Source: an uncultured Gammaproteobacteria bacterium
GTDB lineage: Bacteria; Pseudomonadota; Gammaproteobacteria; Pseudomonadales; Azotimanducaceae
DNA: 64,000 nt
Assembly: GCA_913045175.1 (NCBI GenBank)
Contig: CAJWQG010000001.1
Coordinates: 115,823 to 179,822 of the forward strand
Direction of reading: 5' to 3'
A model generated the notes under the pieces. The model was given only the letters and a program-made list of their open reading frames with translations. It was not told the origin of the DNA and made no database searches. The position numbers and the translations under genes are program-made. This document shows, piece after piece, positions 25,071 to 33,301 of the stretch. Position 1 is the first letter of the stretch. The number at the start of each line of letters is the position of its first letter.

Positions 25071-26355
25071 CTACAAAAACTTAGAGGATAAGGTGGTAAC
25101 AAAGTGAGTGGCGAAAACACCCTGGCAGTACAAATGGTTGACGATGAATGCTCGCCACATCAGACCCTGCATTAATCCGTTAACCCACATGGATGCGATG
25201 TACAGTACGGTACCGATGGTCGACAGCCAGAAATGCAGGTCGATTAACCGGGTGCTGTACATTTCACCCTGTTTCTTGCCGTAGAGGATGGGAATCAGGT
25301 GGTACATCGCGCCAATGGATATCATCGCTACCCAACCAGCGCGCCTGAATGCACATGTCCAATGGTCCAGTCCGTGTAATGTGACAGTGCGTTAACAGAT
25401 TTGATCGACATCATCGGACCTTCAAAGGTAGACATACCGTAGAAGGACAGGGATACCACCAGGAATTTCAGAATTGGGTCTGTTCGAAGTTTGTCCCAGG
25501 CACCGGACAGTGTCATGATCCCGTTGATCATGCCACCCCAGGATGGTGCAAGCAGAATAAGGGACATCACCATCCCAAGGCTCTGCGCCCAGTCGGGTAG
25601 GGTGGAGTAGTGCAGGTGATGCGGTCCAGCTCACACATATACCGCGATCAGCGCCCAGAAGTGCACTACGGACAGTCGGTAGGAGTAAACAGGGCGTTCT
25701 GCCTGTTTGGGTACAAAGTAATACATGATGCCGAGAAAGCCCACGGCATTGTGGCCATACCACCACTGGACCATCGCATCGACGCTACCTGCATAGATCG
25801 AATAGGATTTTGTCGGAGTGACGGGAATCGCCAGGCTGTTGAATATATGCAATATCGCGACAGCGATAATAAATGAAGAGAAAACCAGTTAGCCACATAA
25901 ATGTGGCGGGTCTTGCGCTTCAGAATCGTGCCGAAATATACAATCGCGTAAGCGACCCAAACGACGGTGATCAGGATATCAATCGGCCATTCAAGTTCTG
26001 CATATTCCTTTAAAGTAGTCAGCCCCAGGGGAAGGGTAATGGCGGCAGATAGAATCACCAGTTGCCATCCCCAGAAGACAAAAGCAGCCAGCCCATTTGA
26101 GAACAGCGGCGTCTGACACGTTCTCTGCACTATATATAGGGACGTACCCATCAGGGCACATCCGCCAAAAGCAAAAATCACCGCATTGGTATGCAGTGGC
26201 ATCAGCCGACCAAAATGGAGCCAGGGGAGATCAAGGTTTAAGACGGGCCATGTCATCTGGGCGGCGATTATCACGCCCACCAACATTCCAACAATCCCCC
26301 AGACAACTATCATCAGGGCGAACTGTTTGACCACCTTGTAATTGTAGTCCTGCAT
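25071..26355 (-). pseudogene. ccoN: Cytochrome c oxidase cbb3-type subunit I (ccoN), decayed
   Basis: Pieces in different frames together cover most of CcoN: the N-terminus with [32 protein letters not shown], then [70 protein letters not shown] and [28 protein letters not shown]. Lesions: a 1-nt loss in a T run near 25881-25884, TGG to TGA near 25635, a 1-nt loss in a G run near 25335, and a missing or scrambled C-terminus next to arsJ. Haem and copper His residues survive in the fragments. No ccoO, ccoP or ccoQ is present. The oxidase would have been the high-affinity terminal oxidase. Confidence 0.85.
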
Positions 26356-26410
26356 ACTTCACTACCGTTAAGGGTTAAGTGAAGATTAGCAAAACAACAA
26401 TAACGAAATG

Positions 26411-26424
26411 TTGACCTAGATCAG
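26411..26424 (-). promoter_or_regulatory. FNR/Anr-type box upstream of the ccoN pseudogene
   Basis: TTGAC-CTAG-ATCAG (read on the plus strand) matches the TTGAT-N4-ATCAA consensus at 8 of 10 positions. It lies about 56 nt before the ccoN start. Such boxes classically activate cbb3 oxidase genes under low oxygen, so this is a relic regulatory site consistent with the gene identity. Confidence 0.6.
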
Positions 26425-26463
26425 GTGATGCAACATTCCGTAGTTATCTAATTATCTAGTTAC

Positions 26464-27735
26464 CTAGGCCTGATTGAGTGCCTGTTCCAGATCCGCAAGG
26501 ATGTCCTCTTCATGCTCGATCCCAACACACAGTCGTACCATGCCCTGGGTTACCCCGGCATTGGCCTGTTCTTCCTCGGTTAACTGCCTGTGGGTGGTCG
26601 ATGCCGGATGACACGCCAGTGATTTTGCATCGCCGATATTCACCAGGCGTTTAAACAGTCCTAGCGCATCGTAAAAGCGAACAGCTGCATCAAATCCGCC
26701 TTCGACTTCAAATGTCAGTAAGGAAGCAGGTACGCCACCGCAGTATTTTTGTGCCAGACCGTGATACTGATCATCAGGCAGGCCCGCGAAGCTGACAGAA
26801 GTGACCTTGCTATGGCTTTTCAGGTAATTGGCTACCGCCATCGCATTGCTGCAGTGCCGCTCCATACGCAGTGACAAGGTTTCGATGCCCTGCAGGATCA
26901 GAAATGCGTTAAACGGTGAGATACAGGAGCCGGTATTACGCAATGGTACTGTTCTGGCTCTGCCAATGTATGCTGCCTCACCCAGAGCTTCTGTATAGAC
27001 AACGCCATGGTAGGAGGGCTCAGGTGTCGTCAGCATAGGAAATTTGTCGGCGTGATCGGCCCATGGAAAAGTACCACCATCTACAATGATGCCACCCAGG
27101 GAATTACCGTGCCCACCCATATACTTGGTGAGCGAGTGTACGACGATGTCGGCGCCGAATTCGATTGGTTTGGTCAGAATTGGCGTTGAGACGGTATTGT
27201 CCACAATCAGTGGAACGCCATGATCGTGAGCAATCTTGGCAATTGCTTCAAGGTCGACGATGTTCCCGGCGGGGTTGCCAATGGATTCGCAGAATACTGC
27301 TTTCGTGTTGTCGTCAATCTTTGCAGCGATGCTCACCGGGTCATCTCCGTCTGCAAAACGACACTCGACACCCTGCTTGGGCAGCATGTGAGCGAAGAGG
27401 GTATAGGTACCACCATAGAGTTGCGGTGTGGTAACGATATTTGAGCCAACTTCCGTGATATTAAGAATCGAATAGTTGATCGCTGCACTACCTGCACTCA
27501 ATGCAAGGCCGCCCACACCACCTTCAAGATCCGCTACCCGTTGCTCGAGCACATCGGTTGTCGGGTTCATGATACGTGTATAGATATTACCGGGCACTGC
27601 CAGATTGAATAGATCGGCACCGTGCTGGGCGTCGTCGAATTCATAGGCGACGGTTTGATAGATGGGTGTCGCTACCGCGTGTGTGGTGGGATCAGTTTCG
27701 TATCCGGAGTGGATTAGTTTGGTTTCGTCACGCAT
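26464..27735 (-). CDS. metY: O-acetylhomoserine sulfhydrylase (MetY-type, PLP-dependent)
   Basis: A 423-aa Cys/Met-metabolism PLP enzyme, of normal length for MetY. It makes homocysteine from O-acetylhomoserine and sulfide. The start MRDETKLIHSGYETDPTTHAVATPIYQT, the YTRIMNPT segment and the PLP lysine Lys204 in VVHSLTKYMGGHG are clear. AGGAG lies 9 nt before the ATG. It follows the alcohol dehydrogenase by 93 nt on the same strand. That gap holds a small GGCGC/GCGCC hairpin but no recognisable SAM riboswitch. The grouping with a sulfatase may simply link to sulfur supply (inference). Confidence 0.9.
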   Translation of the reverse strand: MRDETKLIHSGYETDPTTHAVATPIYQTVAYEFDDAQHGADLFNLAVPGNIYTRIMNPTTDVLEQRVADLEGGVGGLALSAGSAAINYSILNITEVGSNIVTTPQLYGGTYTLFAHMLPKQGVECRFADGDDPVSIAAKIDDNTKAVFCESIGNPAGNIVDLEAIAKIAHDHGVPLIVDNTVSTPILTKPIEFGADIVVHSLTKYMGGHGNSLGGIIVDGGTFPWADHADKFPMLTTPEPSYHGVVYTEALGEAAYIGRARTVPLRNTGSCISPFNAFLILQGIETLSLRMERHCSNAMAVANYLKSHSKVTSVSFAGLPDDQYHGLAQKYCGGVPASLLTFEVEGGFDAAVRFYDALGLFKRLVNIGDAKSLACHPASTTHRQLTEEEQANAGVTQGMVRLCVGIEHEEDILADLEQALNQA

Positions 27736-27828
27736 GTCTTTTAACTCCTGTTTGTTTTTCGTACGTTGGCGCGCGAGCGCCGTTTTAATATCGTTAGATA
27801 AAATAAGCTATTGGTTCTTCGTGAGGAA

Positions 27829-28806
27829 TCACGGCGTCAGTAAGATCGCCAGGTTCTCTCCCGCAAAGGTCGAGTCAACGGCCTTTTGTATGTCGCTGAA
27901 GTGCATGGAGTCTGACAGTAGCGGCGTCGGATCCATTTGTTCATTGGCCAGCAGGTGGACGGATAGCTTGCCATTAATTCTGTTCTGTCCGTATCTTCCT
28001 GCCATGATGCCGCTCATCACCAGTTGCTTGTGAAGGAAGATTCCCGGGTCGATTTCTGTACGTGGCATAAATCCTGCCAGCACGATATGTGTCCCGAGTT
28101 TTGACATCTGTATCGCCTGGTCGAGTACTTCACCCTGTCGTGCTGCGAGGATGACAACATCCGGGCCCTGGACTGCCGGATGATCCGACAACGGGTTGGG
28201 GATGAGTTCCTTGACTGCCGCAACGACGTCCACGTCGCGTGCGTTGAGCGTGTGGTTGGCACCGACCTCCAATGCTTTCTCGAGATGTCCTTCGTGAACA
28301 TCAATCGCGACGATCGGCGCGGCACCTGCTACCTTCGCTGACATAATCGCCAGTAGTCCGATCTTGCCGGCACCAATGATGACCGCGGACTGACCAGGTT
28401 TTACGCCGCTTGCTTCAACGGCACCGAAACCTGTGTGTAATGGTTCGACGAAAACCGCCTGTTCGTCTGGCACTTGTTCCGGCAGTTTTTGCACACCTCG
28501 GGTGGGTGAAACAAAGTAGTCGGCCCAACAACCGTAGTTGCCAGTGAACGAAATGGGGACGGCGCGATCGCCTACTTCCCAGCCGCTAACGCCGGGTCCG
28601 ACTTCCACCACCTCGGCGACAAACTCATGCCCTCTGATGAGCCCGGGTTCTATGTCGCCGTGAATGGAATCGAGATACTCAAGATCGCTGCCGCAGATGA
28701 GTGAACATCGTGTTTTCAGTAACAGACTATCGAGCTCGACGGTGGGCATAGGCACATCACGATACTCCATCTTGCGTCTTTCCCCGGTGGCTACACATGC
28801 CTTCAT
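27829..28806 (-). CDS. Zinc-type medium-chain alcohol/polyol dehydrogenase
   Basis: A 325-aa MDR-superfamily oxidoreductase. Catalytic zinc residues are suggested by CSLICGSD and GLIRGHEFVAEV. The NAD(P)-binding Rossmann motif is IIGAGKIGLLAIM. The usual four-Cys structural zinc lobe is absent: that section reads PISFTGNYGCWADYF. The start MKACVATGERRKMEYRD is chosen over an upstream ATG because the fold begins there and AGGAAGGCCAGG precedes it. Many such enzymes oxidise sugars or threonine. It follows the large sulfatase by 105 nt and may oxidise the desulfated product (inference). Confidence 0.85.
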   Translation of the reverse strand: MKACVATGERRKMEYRDVPMPTVELDSLLLKTRCSLICGSDLEYLDSIHGDIEPGLIRGHEFVAEVVEVGPGVSGWEVGDRAVPISFTGNYGCWADYFVSPTRGVQKLPEQVPDEQAVFVEPLHTGFGAVEASGVKPGQSAVIIGAGKIGLLAIMSAKVAGAAPIVAIDVHEGHLEKALEVGANHTLNARDVDVVAAVKELIPNPLSDHPAVQGPDVVILAARQGEVLDQAIQMSKLGTHIVLAGFMPRTEIDPGIFLHKQLVMSGIMAGRYGQNRINGKLSVHLLANEQMDPTPLLSDSMHFSDIQKAVDSTFAGENLAILLTP

Positions 28807-28911
28807 CCTGGCCTTCCTGATCTGACTAAGAGAGGGCGCATGATAGGCATGGATGGTCGGTAGAGACAAGGACCGCGGTGTTCAGAAAGCGCAAGGAGTG
28901 TCTGCCTAGTC

Positions 28912-31134
28912 TTACTCCACGCGCATGTCCACGGAATGAATAACACCGGTAAACCGGAAGGGTGCCTGGTAAACATTGGTGATAGGAGAATCCCAGTCAT
29001 GACCGATATCCGTGCCACGCATGCTTGTCATTGAAGTGGTATCAGCGATCTCGACTGATGCAATCGTCTGGCCTTCCGCCATCAGCGTAAATAGCCCTGT
29101 GTTGTCAGTGTTAGGCTCAAATGCAATGCCTACTGAGATACGCCCGGTGGGTAGCGGGGATGGGGCGCGACAGACGGTTGCGTCACCCCGAACCGTGTGG
29201 GCGATATACAGTGCACCATCCTGAATAAACAGTGAGAATCCATTCATAAATGAACCCTGGGAATAGATCACGCCTTCGGTATCTGCCTGAATTTGCACGT
29301 CAGCGCTCAATGTCCATTTTCGTGCGGCAACTGCCGGGGACTGCTTATTTGAAATATGACCTATAGGAGGGAAGTATCGGTAGCTTCGCGCGCCGCTTTG
29401 ACCCTTGGGTTCGCGTCCGCCAGGGCGATCGTCCATGGGCAGGACGCCATGACGTTCGGCCTCCTTCCACCACAGCTCGATCATTTCTTTTAAACGATCC
29501 GGCTCTATCGCTGCCAGATTATTGGATTCCGAGAAGTCTTCATCCAGGTGATACAGTTCCCATTCGTCGTCGTCGTAATCGTCATTGAACTCGTGCCGGG
29601 TGACTGCTTTCCACCCGTCCTTCCAGAGACCGCGGTTACCCATCATCTCGAAATGCTGGATTGGTTTCCTGGTTGGACCATCTTCCGCGAAAGAATACGC
29701 AAGGCTTGTTCCCGCAATGGGCATCTGTTCGTATCCGCGGTACTGTGCCTGCGGCTCTACATTCAGCATCTCGAGAATAGTCGGCGCGACATCGGTGACG
29801 TAGTGGAACTGGTTACGAACACCTCCGGTGTCTTTTATCGCTGGTGGATAGTGCACGATCATCGGTACCCGCACGCCACCACCGTGCGTATCCTGTTTGT
29901 ACCAGCGCAGCGGCGTGTTGCCGACCTGTGCCCAGCCCCAGGGAATGTCGCTGTTACTGAATGGACCGCCTATGTCATCCAGCTTCTCCTGGATCGCATC
30001 GAAGTCTTCTTCACGCGGGGGATTGCCCCGCTTTTCGCCAACAGTGCGGCCATCGTTTGTCGCGTTGCGTCGACCATGACCGGCGTTCATGACACCGAAA
30101 GGCCCGCCCCCCTGACTGGTACCATTATCGGCGGTAAGGACGACAATGGTGTTATCCAATTGGTCGATGGCGCGCAGATGATCCATCAGGCGTCCGATCT
30201 GCGCATCGGTATGCTCGAGGAATCCCGCCCAGGTCTCCTGCAGCCGGCAAACAAAATTTTTCTGGTTCTGGGTCAGCGTCTCCCAGGGTTCAACACCAGG
30301 ATTATTCGGTGGCAGGCATGTGCCCTCGGGAATGACCCCCAGTTCGATCTGCTGCTGGAAGTATCGTTCACGTAGCACATCCCAGCCTTCATCAAACCGG
30401 CCCCGATATTTTTCTATGTAAGCCTTCGGCGCCTGATGCGGGAAGTGCATGGCGCCAGGGGCAAAGTACATGAAGAAGGGTGTGTCCGGCCGAACAGACT
30501 TGAGATCATTAACGTATTCTATGGCGTGATCCACCAGGTCTTCGGTGAGATGATAACCTTCCTCTGGGATCCTAGGCGTAGGTACCGGGTGGTTGTCGTG
30601 GGTGAGCTGCGGATAGAACTGGTCGGTGGCGCCAGGCAGGAAACCGTAAAAGCGATTAAAACCTCGCTGCAGTGGCCATTCGTCAAAGGGCCCTGCGGCA
30701 GAGTCGTCGGTCGGTGGGTTAAGGTGCCATTTGCCCAGCGCAAATGTGACAAAACCTTCATCACTCAGCATTTCGGCCAGCGTTGCCGCGTTTCTACTGA
30801 TCTTGCCTCGCTGGTTGGGATACCCACTGTCACCGAATCCGGTAATCGTCGAGATGCCCACGGCGTGATGGTTGCGTCCGGTCAGAAGCGATGCACGGCT
30901 GGGTGAGCAAAGGGGTGTGACATGAAAGTTGCTATAACGTAGCCCGTTTTCCGCCAGGGCATCCATGTTAGGTGTGTCGATGGTCGAACCATAGCAGCCC
31001 AGGTTCGCAAAACCGGTATCGTCCAGGAAGATCAGGACGACGTTCGGCGTGTCTCCTGACGACGCCGGTGACGGCCAGTCGGGTTCTGAATCCTTGTAGG
31101 TAGTGCCTATGCGGCCACTAAAATCTGATGCCAT
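28912..31134 (-). CDS. Large arylsulfatase (AtsA-like) with C-terminal beta-sandwich, no signal peptide
   Basis: A 740-aa sulfatase similar in layout to Pseudomonas-type alkyl/aryl sulfatases. Landmarks: LIFLDDTGFANLGCYG, CSPSRASLLTGRNHHAVG with formylglycine Cys76, ALGKWHLNPP, and LTADNGTSQGG. After about residue 590 a ~150-residue beta-sandwich begins (AARKWTLSADVQIQADTEGVIYSQGS), as in this subgroup. There is no leader peptide, in keeping with cytoplasmic AtsA, which scavenges sulfate from aryl or alkyl esters. It is the first gene of a probable sulfatase, alcohol dehydrogenase, metY transcript. Substrate remains inference. Confidence 0.9.
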   Translation of the reverse strand: MASDFSGRIGTTYKDSEPDWPSPASSGDTPNVVLIFLDDTGFANLGCYGSTIDTPNMDALAENGLRYSNFHVTPLCSPSRASLLTGRNHHAVGISTITGFGDSGYPNQRGKISRNAATLAEMLSDEGFVTFALGKWHLNPPTDDSAAGPFDEWPLQRGFNRFYGFLPGATDQFYPQLTHDNHPVPTPRIPEEGYHLTEDLVDHAIEYVNDLKSVRPDTPFFMYFAPGAMHFPHQAPKAYIEKYRGRFDEGWDVLRERYFQQQIELGVIPEGTCLPPNNPGVEPWETLTQNQKNFVCRLQETWAGFLEHTDAQIGRLMDHLRAIDQLDNTIVVLTADNGTSQGGGPFGVMNAGHGRRNATNDGRTVGEKRGNPPREEDFDAIQEKLDDIGGPFSNSDIPWGWAQVGNTPLRWYKQDTHGGGVRVPMIVHYPPAIKDTGGVRNQFHYVTDVAPTILEMLNVEPQAQYRGYEQMPIAGTSLAYSFAEDGPTRKPIQHFEMMGNRGLWKDGWKAVTRHEFNDDYDDDEWELYHLDEDFSESNNLAAIEPDRLKEMIELWWKEAERHGVLPMDDRPGGREPKGQSGARSYRYFPPIGHISNKQSPAVAARKWTLSADVQIQADTEGVIYSQGSFMNGFSLFIQDGALYIAHTVRGDATVCRAPSPLPTGRISVGIAFEPNTDNTGLFTLMAEGQTIASVEIADTTSMTSMRGTDIGHDWDSPITNVYQAPFRFTGVIHSVDMRVE

Positions 31135-31259
31135 GTTTACCTCTGGGTCTTACCTGCTTGTTCGACCTGTATGTCCACGTTGTGTGATCGTATCTATTCT
31201 AGACGTGATCAAACGATGCTCCTCACCACTGCTACCACAACGAGCTCACCACGAACGTA

Positions 31260-31619
31260 TCAGACCTCGTTAATATCAAGAATCGCCAGCAGGCTGCGTT
31301 CCACGGTCTTCATTTCATCCTCGGTCAGGCGCGTCAGTGGACCGGTGCCGATTCGATTTCTATCCAGTGCGCGAGGCTGGTCAACGACAACCTGACAATC
31401 GCTTAGCAGTCTCTCTCGTGCTGCGATCGTGACGCGGAAATGTTTGAAAGCGGTATGCACTCGCGTAGTCATCGGAAGGACGACAACCATGGGTGTGCCC
31501 AGGTCATTGAGTATATCTGCCTGCATGATTAAAACTGGTCGGATCTTGCCAATCTCGCTGCTGCGTGTTGGATTGAGATTTGCGGTCCAGATCTCGCCGC
31601 GGTGGATTACTGCCACCAC
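31260..31619 (-). CDS. PemK/MazF-family toxin (endoribonuclease)
   Basis: A 119-aa MazF-like toxin. Typical elements are IHRGEIWTANLNPTRSSEIGKIRPVLIMQAD, the VVVLPMTTRV strand and VVVDQPRALDRNRIG, where the Arg and Thr/Ser residues form the RNA-cutting site. The C-terminal helix reads LTEDEMKTVERSLLAILDI. It overlaps its antitoxin gene by 13 nt. MazF toxins cleave free mRNA at short motifs, whose sequence cannot be predicted here. Confidence 0.9.
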   Translation of the reverse strand: MVAVIHRGEIWTANLNPTRSSEIGKIRPVLIMQADILNDLGTPMVVVLPMTTRVHTAFKHFRVTIAARERLLSDCQVVVDQPRALDRNRIGTGPLTRLTEDEMKTVERSLLAILDINEV

Positions 31620-31882
31620 GGATCGCTATCTTTATCCAAGTCCCCTTCGATCGCATCGAAGTCTTCTGCAATTTCCAGGGCCTCGCCGTGTAGGTCATTG
31701 TTTCCGTAGACGGCCTTCGCCTCCTCAACCATTCTAGTCAGGAAACGGTCCTGGTCGCTTTGCTGCAGGTAGAGCACCACCGCGTCGCGAATTAGCTCAG
31801 AGCGCTTCTTCTGCTGGCGGTCGGCCTCAATCTGCAATGCGTCCAGCAGATTCTCAGGCAGTCGAACACTGATATTGCTCAT
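31607..31882 (-). CDS. Ribbon-helix-helix antitoxin for the MazF-like toxin
   Basis: A 91-aa antitoxin. Residues 1-45 form an RHH domain (MSNISVRLPENLLDALQIEA, then KKRSELIRDAVVLYLQQ) and the acidic C-terminus (FDAIEGDLDKDSDPWW) should bind the toxin. It precedes and overlaps the MazF-like gene. A GTATT-GT-AATAC palindrome lies 36 nt upstream in the presumed promoter. Confidence 0.88.
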   Translation of the reverse strand: MSNISVRLPENLLDALQIEADRQQKKRSELIRDAVVLYLQQSDQDRFLTRMVEEAKAVYGNNDLHGEALEIAEDFDAIEGDLDKDSDPWWQ

Positions 31883-31917
31883 TGTTTGTCACTCACCACT
31901 TATTTTCCTACCCAGTA

Positions 31918-31929
31918 GTATTGTAATAC
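31918..31929 (-). promoter_or_regulatory. Palindrome GTATT-GT-AATAC upstream of the RHH/MazF operon
   Basis: A perfect 5-bp dyad with 2-nt centre. On the operon strand it contains TACAAT, a possible -10. Likely site of antitoxin autorepression, judged by position. Confidence 0.4.
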
Positions 31930-32005
31930 AAATGTAGTACGAACCGTAATATATCATGGGGTCGTATACGCGTCATGATGCTTGAATATCGCCGACTACT
32001 TGTCA

Positions 32006-32040
32006 GTCAATTGACAAAATATCTTGACTAATTTTAATGT
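32006..32040 (+). promoter_or_regulatory. Promoter region of the DUF4143 ATPase gene
   Basis: TTGACA at 32011-32016 and TAATGT at 32035-32040 with an 18-nt spacer make a fair sigma-70 promoter. The -35 is embedded in a perfect 10-bp palindrome GTCAATTGAC (32006-32015), a candidate operator. Confidence 0.4.
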
Positions 32041-32079
32041 AGCTAAAAAATAGTCGGATACTGGAAACGTTGTGAAGAT

Positions 32080-33207
32080 ATGAAGCGATACCTGGAAGAA
32101 ACCTTAATTGAGGACCTTCAACAGAAAATCGTCTTGCTGACGGGCCCGAGACAGTGCGGCAAAACCACTCTATCGCTGATGCTCAGCGACGACTGTCAAT
32201 ACCTGAACTATGATCTCGCAGAACACCGGCTTCTGGTTGCAGAAAAGAGCTGGGATAGAGAAAAATCGCTCATCATTCTTGATGAACTTCACAAGATGGC
32301 AAGCTGGAAGTCCTGGCTTAAGGGTATCTACGATGTAGAGGGTATCCCTCCGGGTCTCCTGGTGACTGGCAGTGCAAATCTCACGGCATTCAGAAAGCCC
32401 GGCGACTCGCTTGCTGGCAGGCATTTTCAGTTCAGATTGCACCCGCTGGATGTTAAGGAAGCGGTCGGCAACACCGATTTTGACTTGGAAGATGCTTTCG
32501 CGAGGCTGCTCAACATCGGTGGTTTCCCCGAGCCGTTCCTGAATGGTACGCAGCGCTATTATAATCGTTGGAAGCGGTCACACGTTGACCTTATCCTGAA
32601 GGAAGATTTGATCACGCTCACAGCGGTACGTGATATTCAATCTATCGAGACGCTTATCGAAATGCTGCGCTCACGTGTTGGCAGTACAGTCTCAGCCAAT
32701 TCTTTGGCCAGAGATCTTCAAAAGAGCCCAAACACAATCAACCACTGGTTGCGGTTGCTCACAGATCTGTACGTTATATTCCCGGTTTTGCCTTACCATC
32801 AGAATATTGCCCGGGCATTGCTGAAACAACCCAAGTACTACTTCTATGACAATGGCATGGTCGCGGGCGACGATGGTTCCAAGCTGGAAAACCTGGTCGC
32901 CTGCGCATTGCTGAAAGAAATTCATCGCCTGGAGGACGTGGAAGGTGAGGAGCTGGATCTCCATTTCATCCGCGATAAGGACGAGAGAGAAATCGATTTT
33001 GTCATCACCAGAAACAGGCAACCGCACCACTTCATAGAAGTTAAGTGGGCGGATCAGAATCTGAGTGCGAATTTGCCTCGATTCTTAAGCAACCGGAAGC
33101 TTAAGCGTACTCAAATAGTGGCTGAACTCGAGCAGGCAAAATCCTTTCCAGACGGTGAGAGAGTCGTGCCAGCCCGTAGCTTCCTGTATGACCTGCCGTT
33201 GTTGTGA
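32080..33207 (+). CDS. AAA ATPase with DUF4143 (PD-(D/E)XK-like) C-terminal domain
   Basis: A 375-aa member of the common AAA_14/DUF4143 family. Walker A is TGPRQCGKTT (21-30), Walker B is SLIILDELHK, and the sensor is LVTGSANL. A winged-helix section follows (SANSLARDLQKSPNTINHWLRLL). The C-terminal DUF4143 region ends with REIDFVITRNRQPHHFIEVKW, an arrangement like a PD-(D/E)XK nuclease core. Function is unproven in the family, and members are frequent next to mobile and toxin-antitoxin genes, as here. It has its own promoter and a strong terminator downstream. Confidence 0.85.
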   Translation: MKRYLEETLIEDLQQKIVLLTGPRQCGKTTLSLMLSDDCQYLNYDLAEHRLLVAEKSWDREKSLIILDELHKMASWKSWLKGIYDVEGIPPGLLVTGSANLTAFRKPGDSLAGRHFQFRLHPLDVKEAVGNTDFDLEDAFARLLNIGGFPEPFLNGTQRYYNRWKRSHVDLILKEDLITLTAVRDIQSIETLIEMLRSRVGSTVSANSLARDLQKSPNTINHWLRLLTDLYVIFPVLPYHQNIARALLKQPKYYFYDNGMVAGDDGSKLENLVACALLKEIHRLEDVEGEELDLHFIRDKDEREIDFVITRNRQPHHFIEVKWADQNLSANLPRFLSNRKLKRTQIVAELEQAKSFPDGERVVPARSFLYDLPLL

Positions 33208-33221
33208 AGCACACTGACAAA

Positions 33222-33251
33222 AAAAGGGGCGGTCAAATGACCACCCCTTTT
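33222..33251. terminator. Bidirectional rho-independent terminator
   Basis: AAAAGGGG-c-GGTCA, loop AA, TGACC-a-CCCCTTTT: a 13-bp stem with one mismatch, flanked by A and T runs on both strands. It can stop both the DUF4143 gene (plus) and the TonB-dependent receptor (minus). Confidence 0.85.
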
Positions 33252-33301
33252 AACTACCTGAACTACTATTCAATCGTTATAACAGTTCGGTTAAACACTG
33301 G

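Noticed and set aside
27736..27828. Possible SAM riboswitch ahead of metY
   Set aside because: The 93-nt gap has only a 5-bp GC-rich hairpin. No SAM-I or SAM-II core elements could be seen.
29548..30375. 275-codon plus-strand open frame opposite the large arylsulfatase
   Set aside because: Antisense shadow of a clear 740-aa sulfatase, with no domain or start signal.
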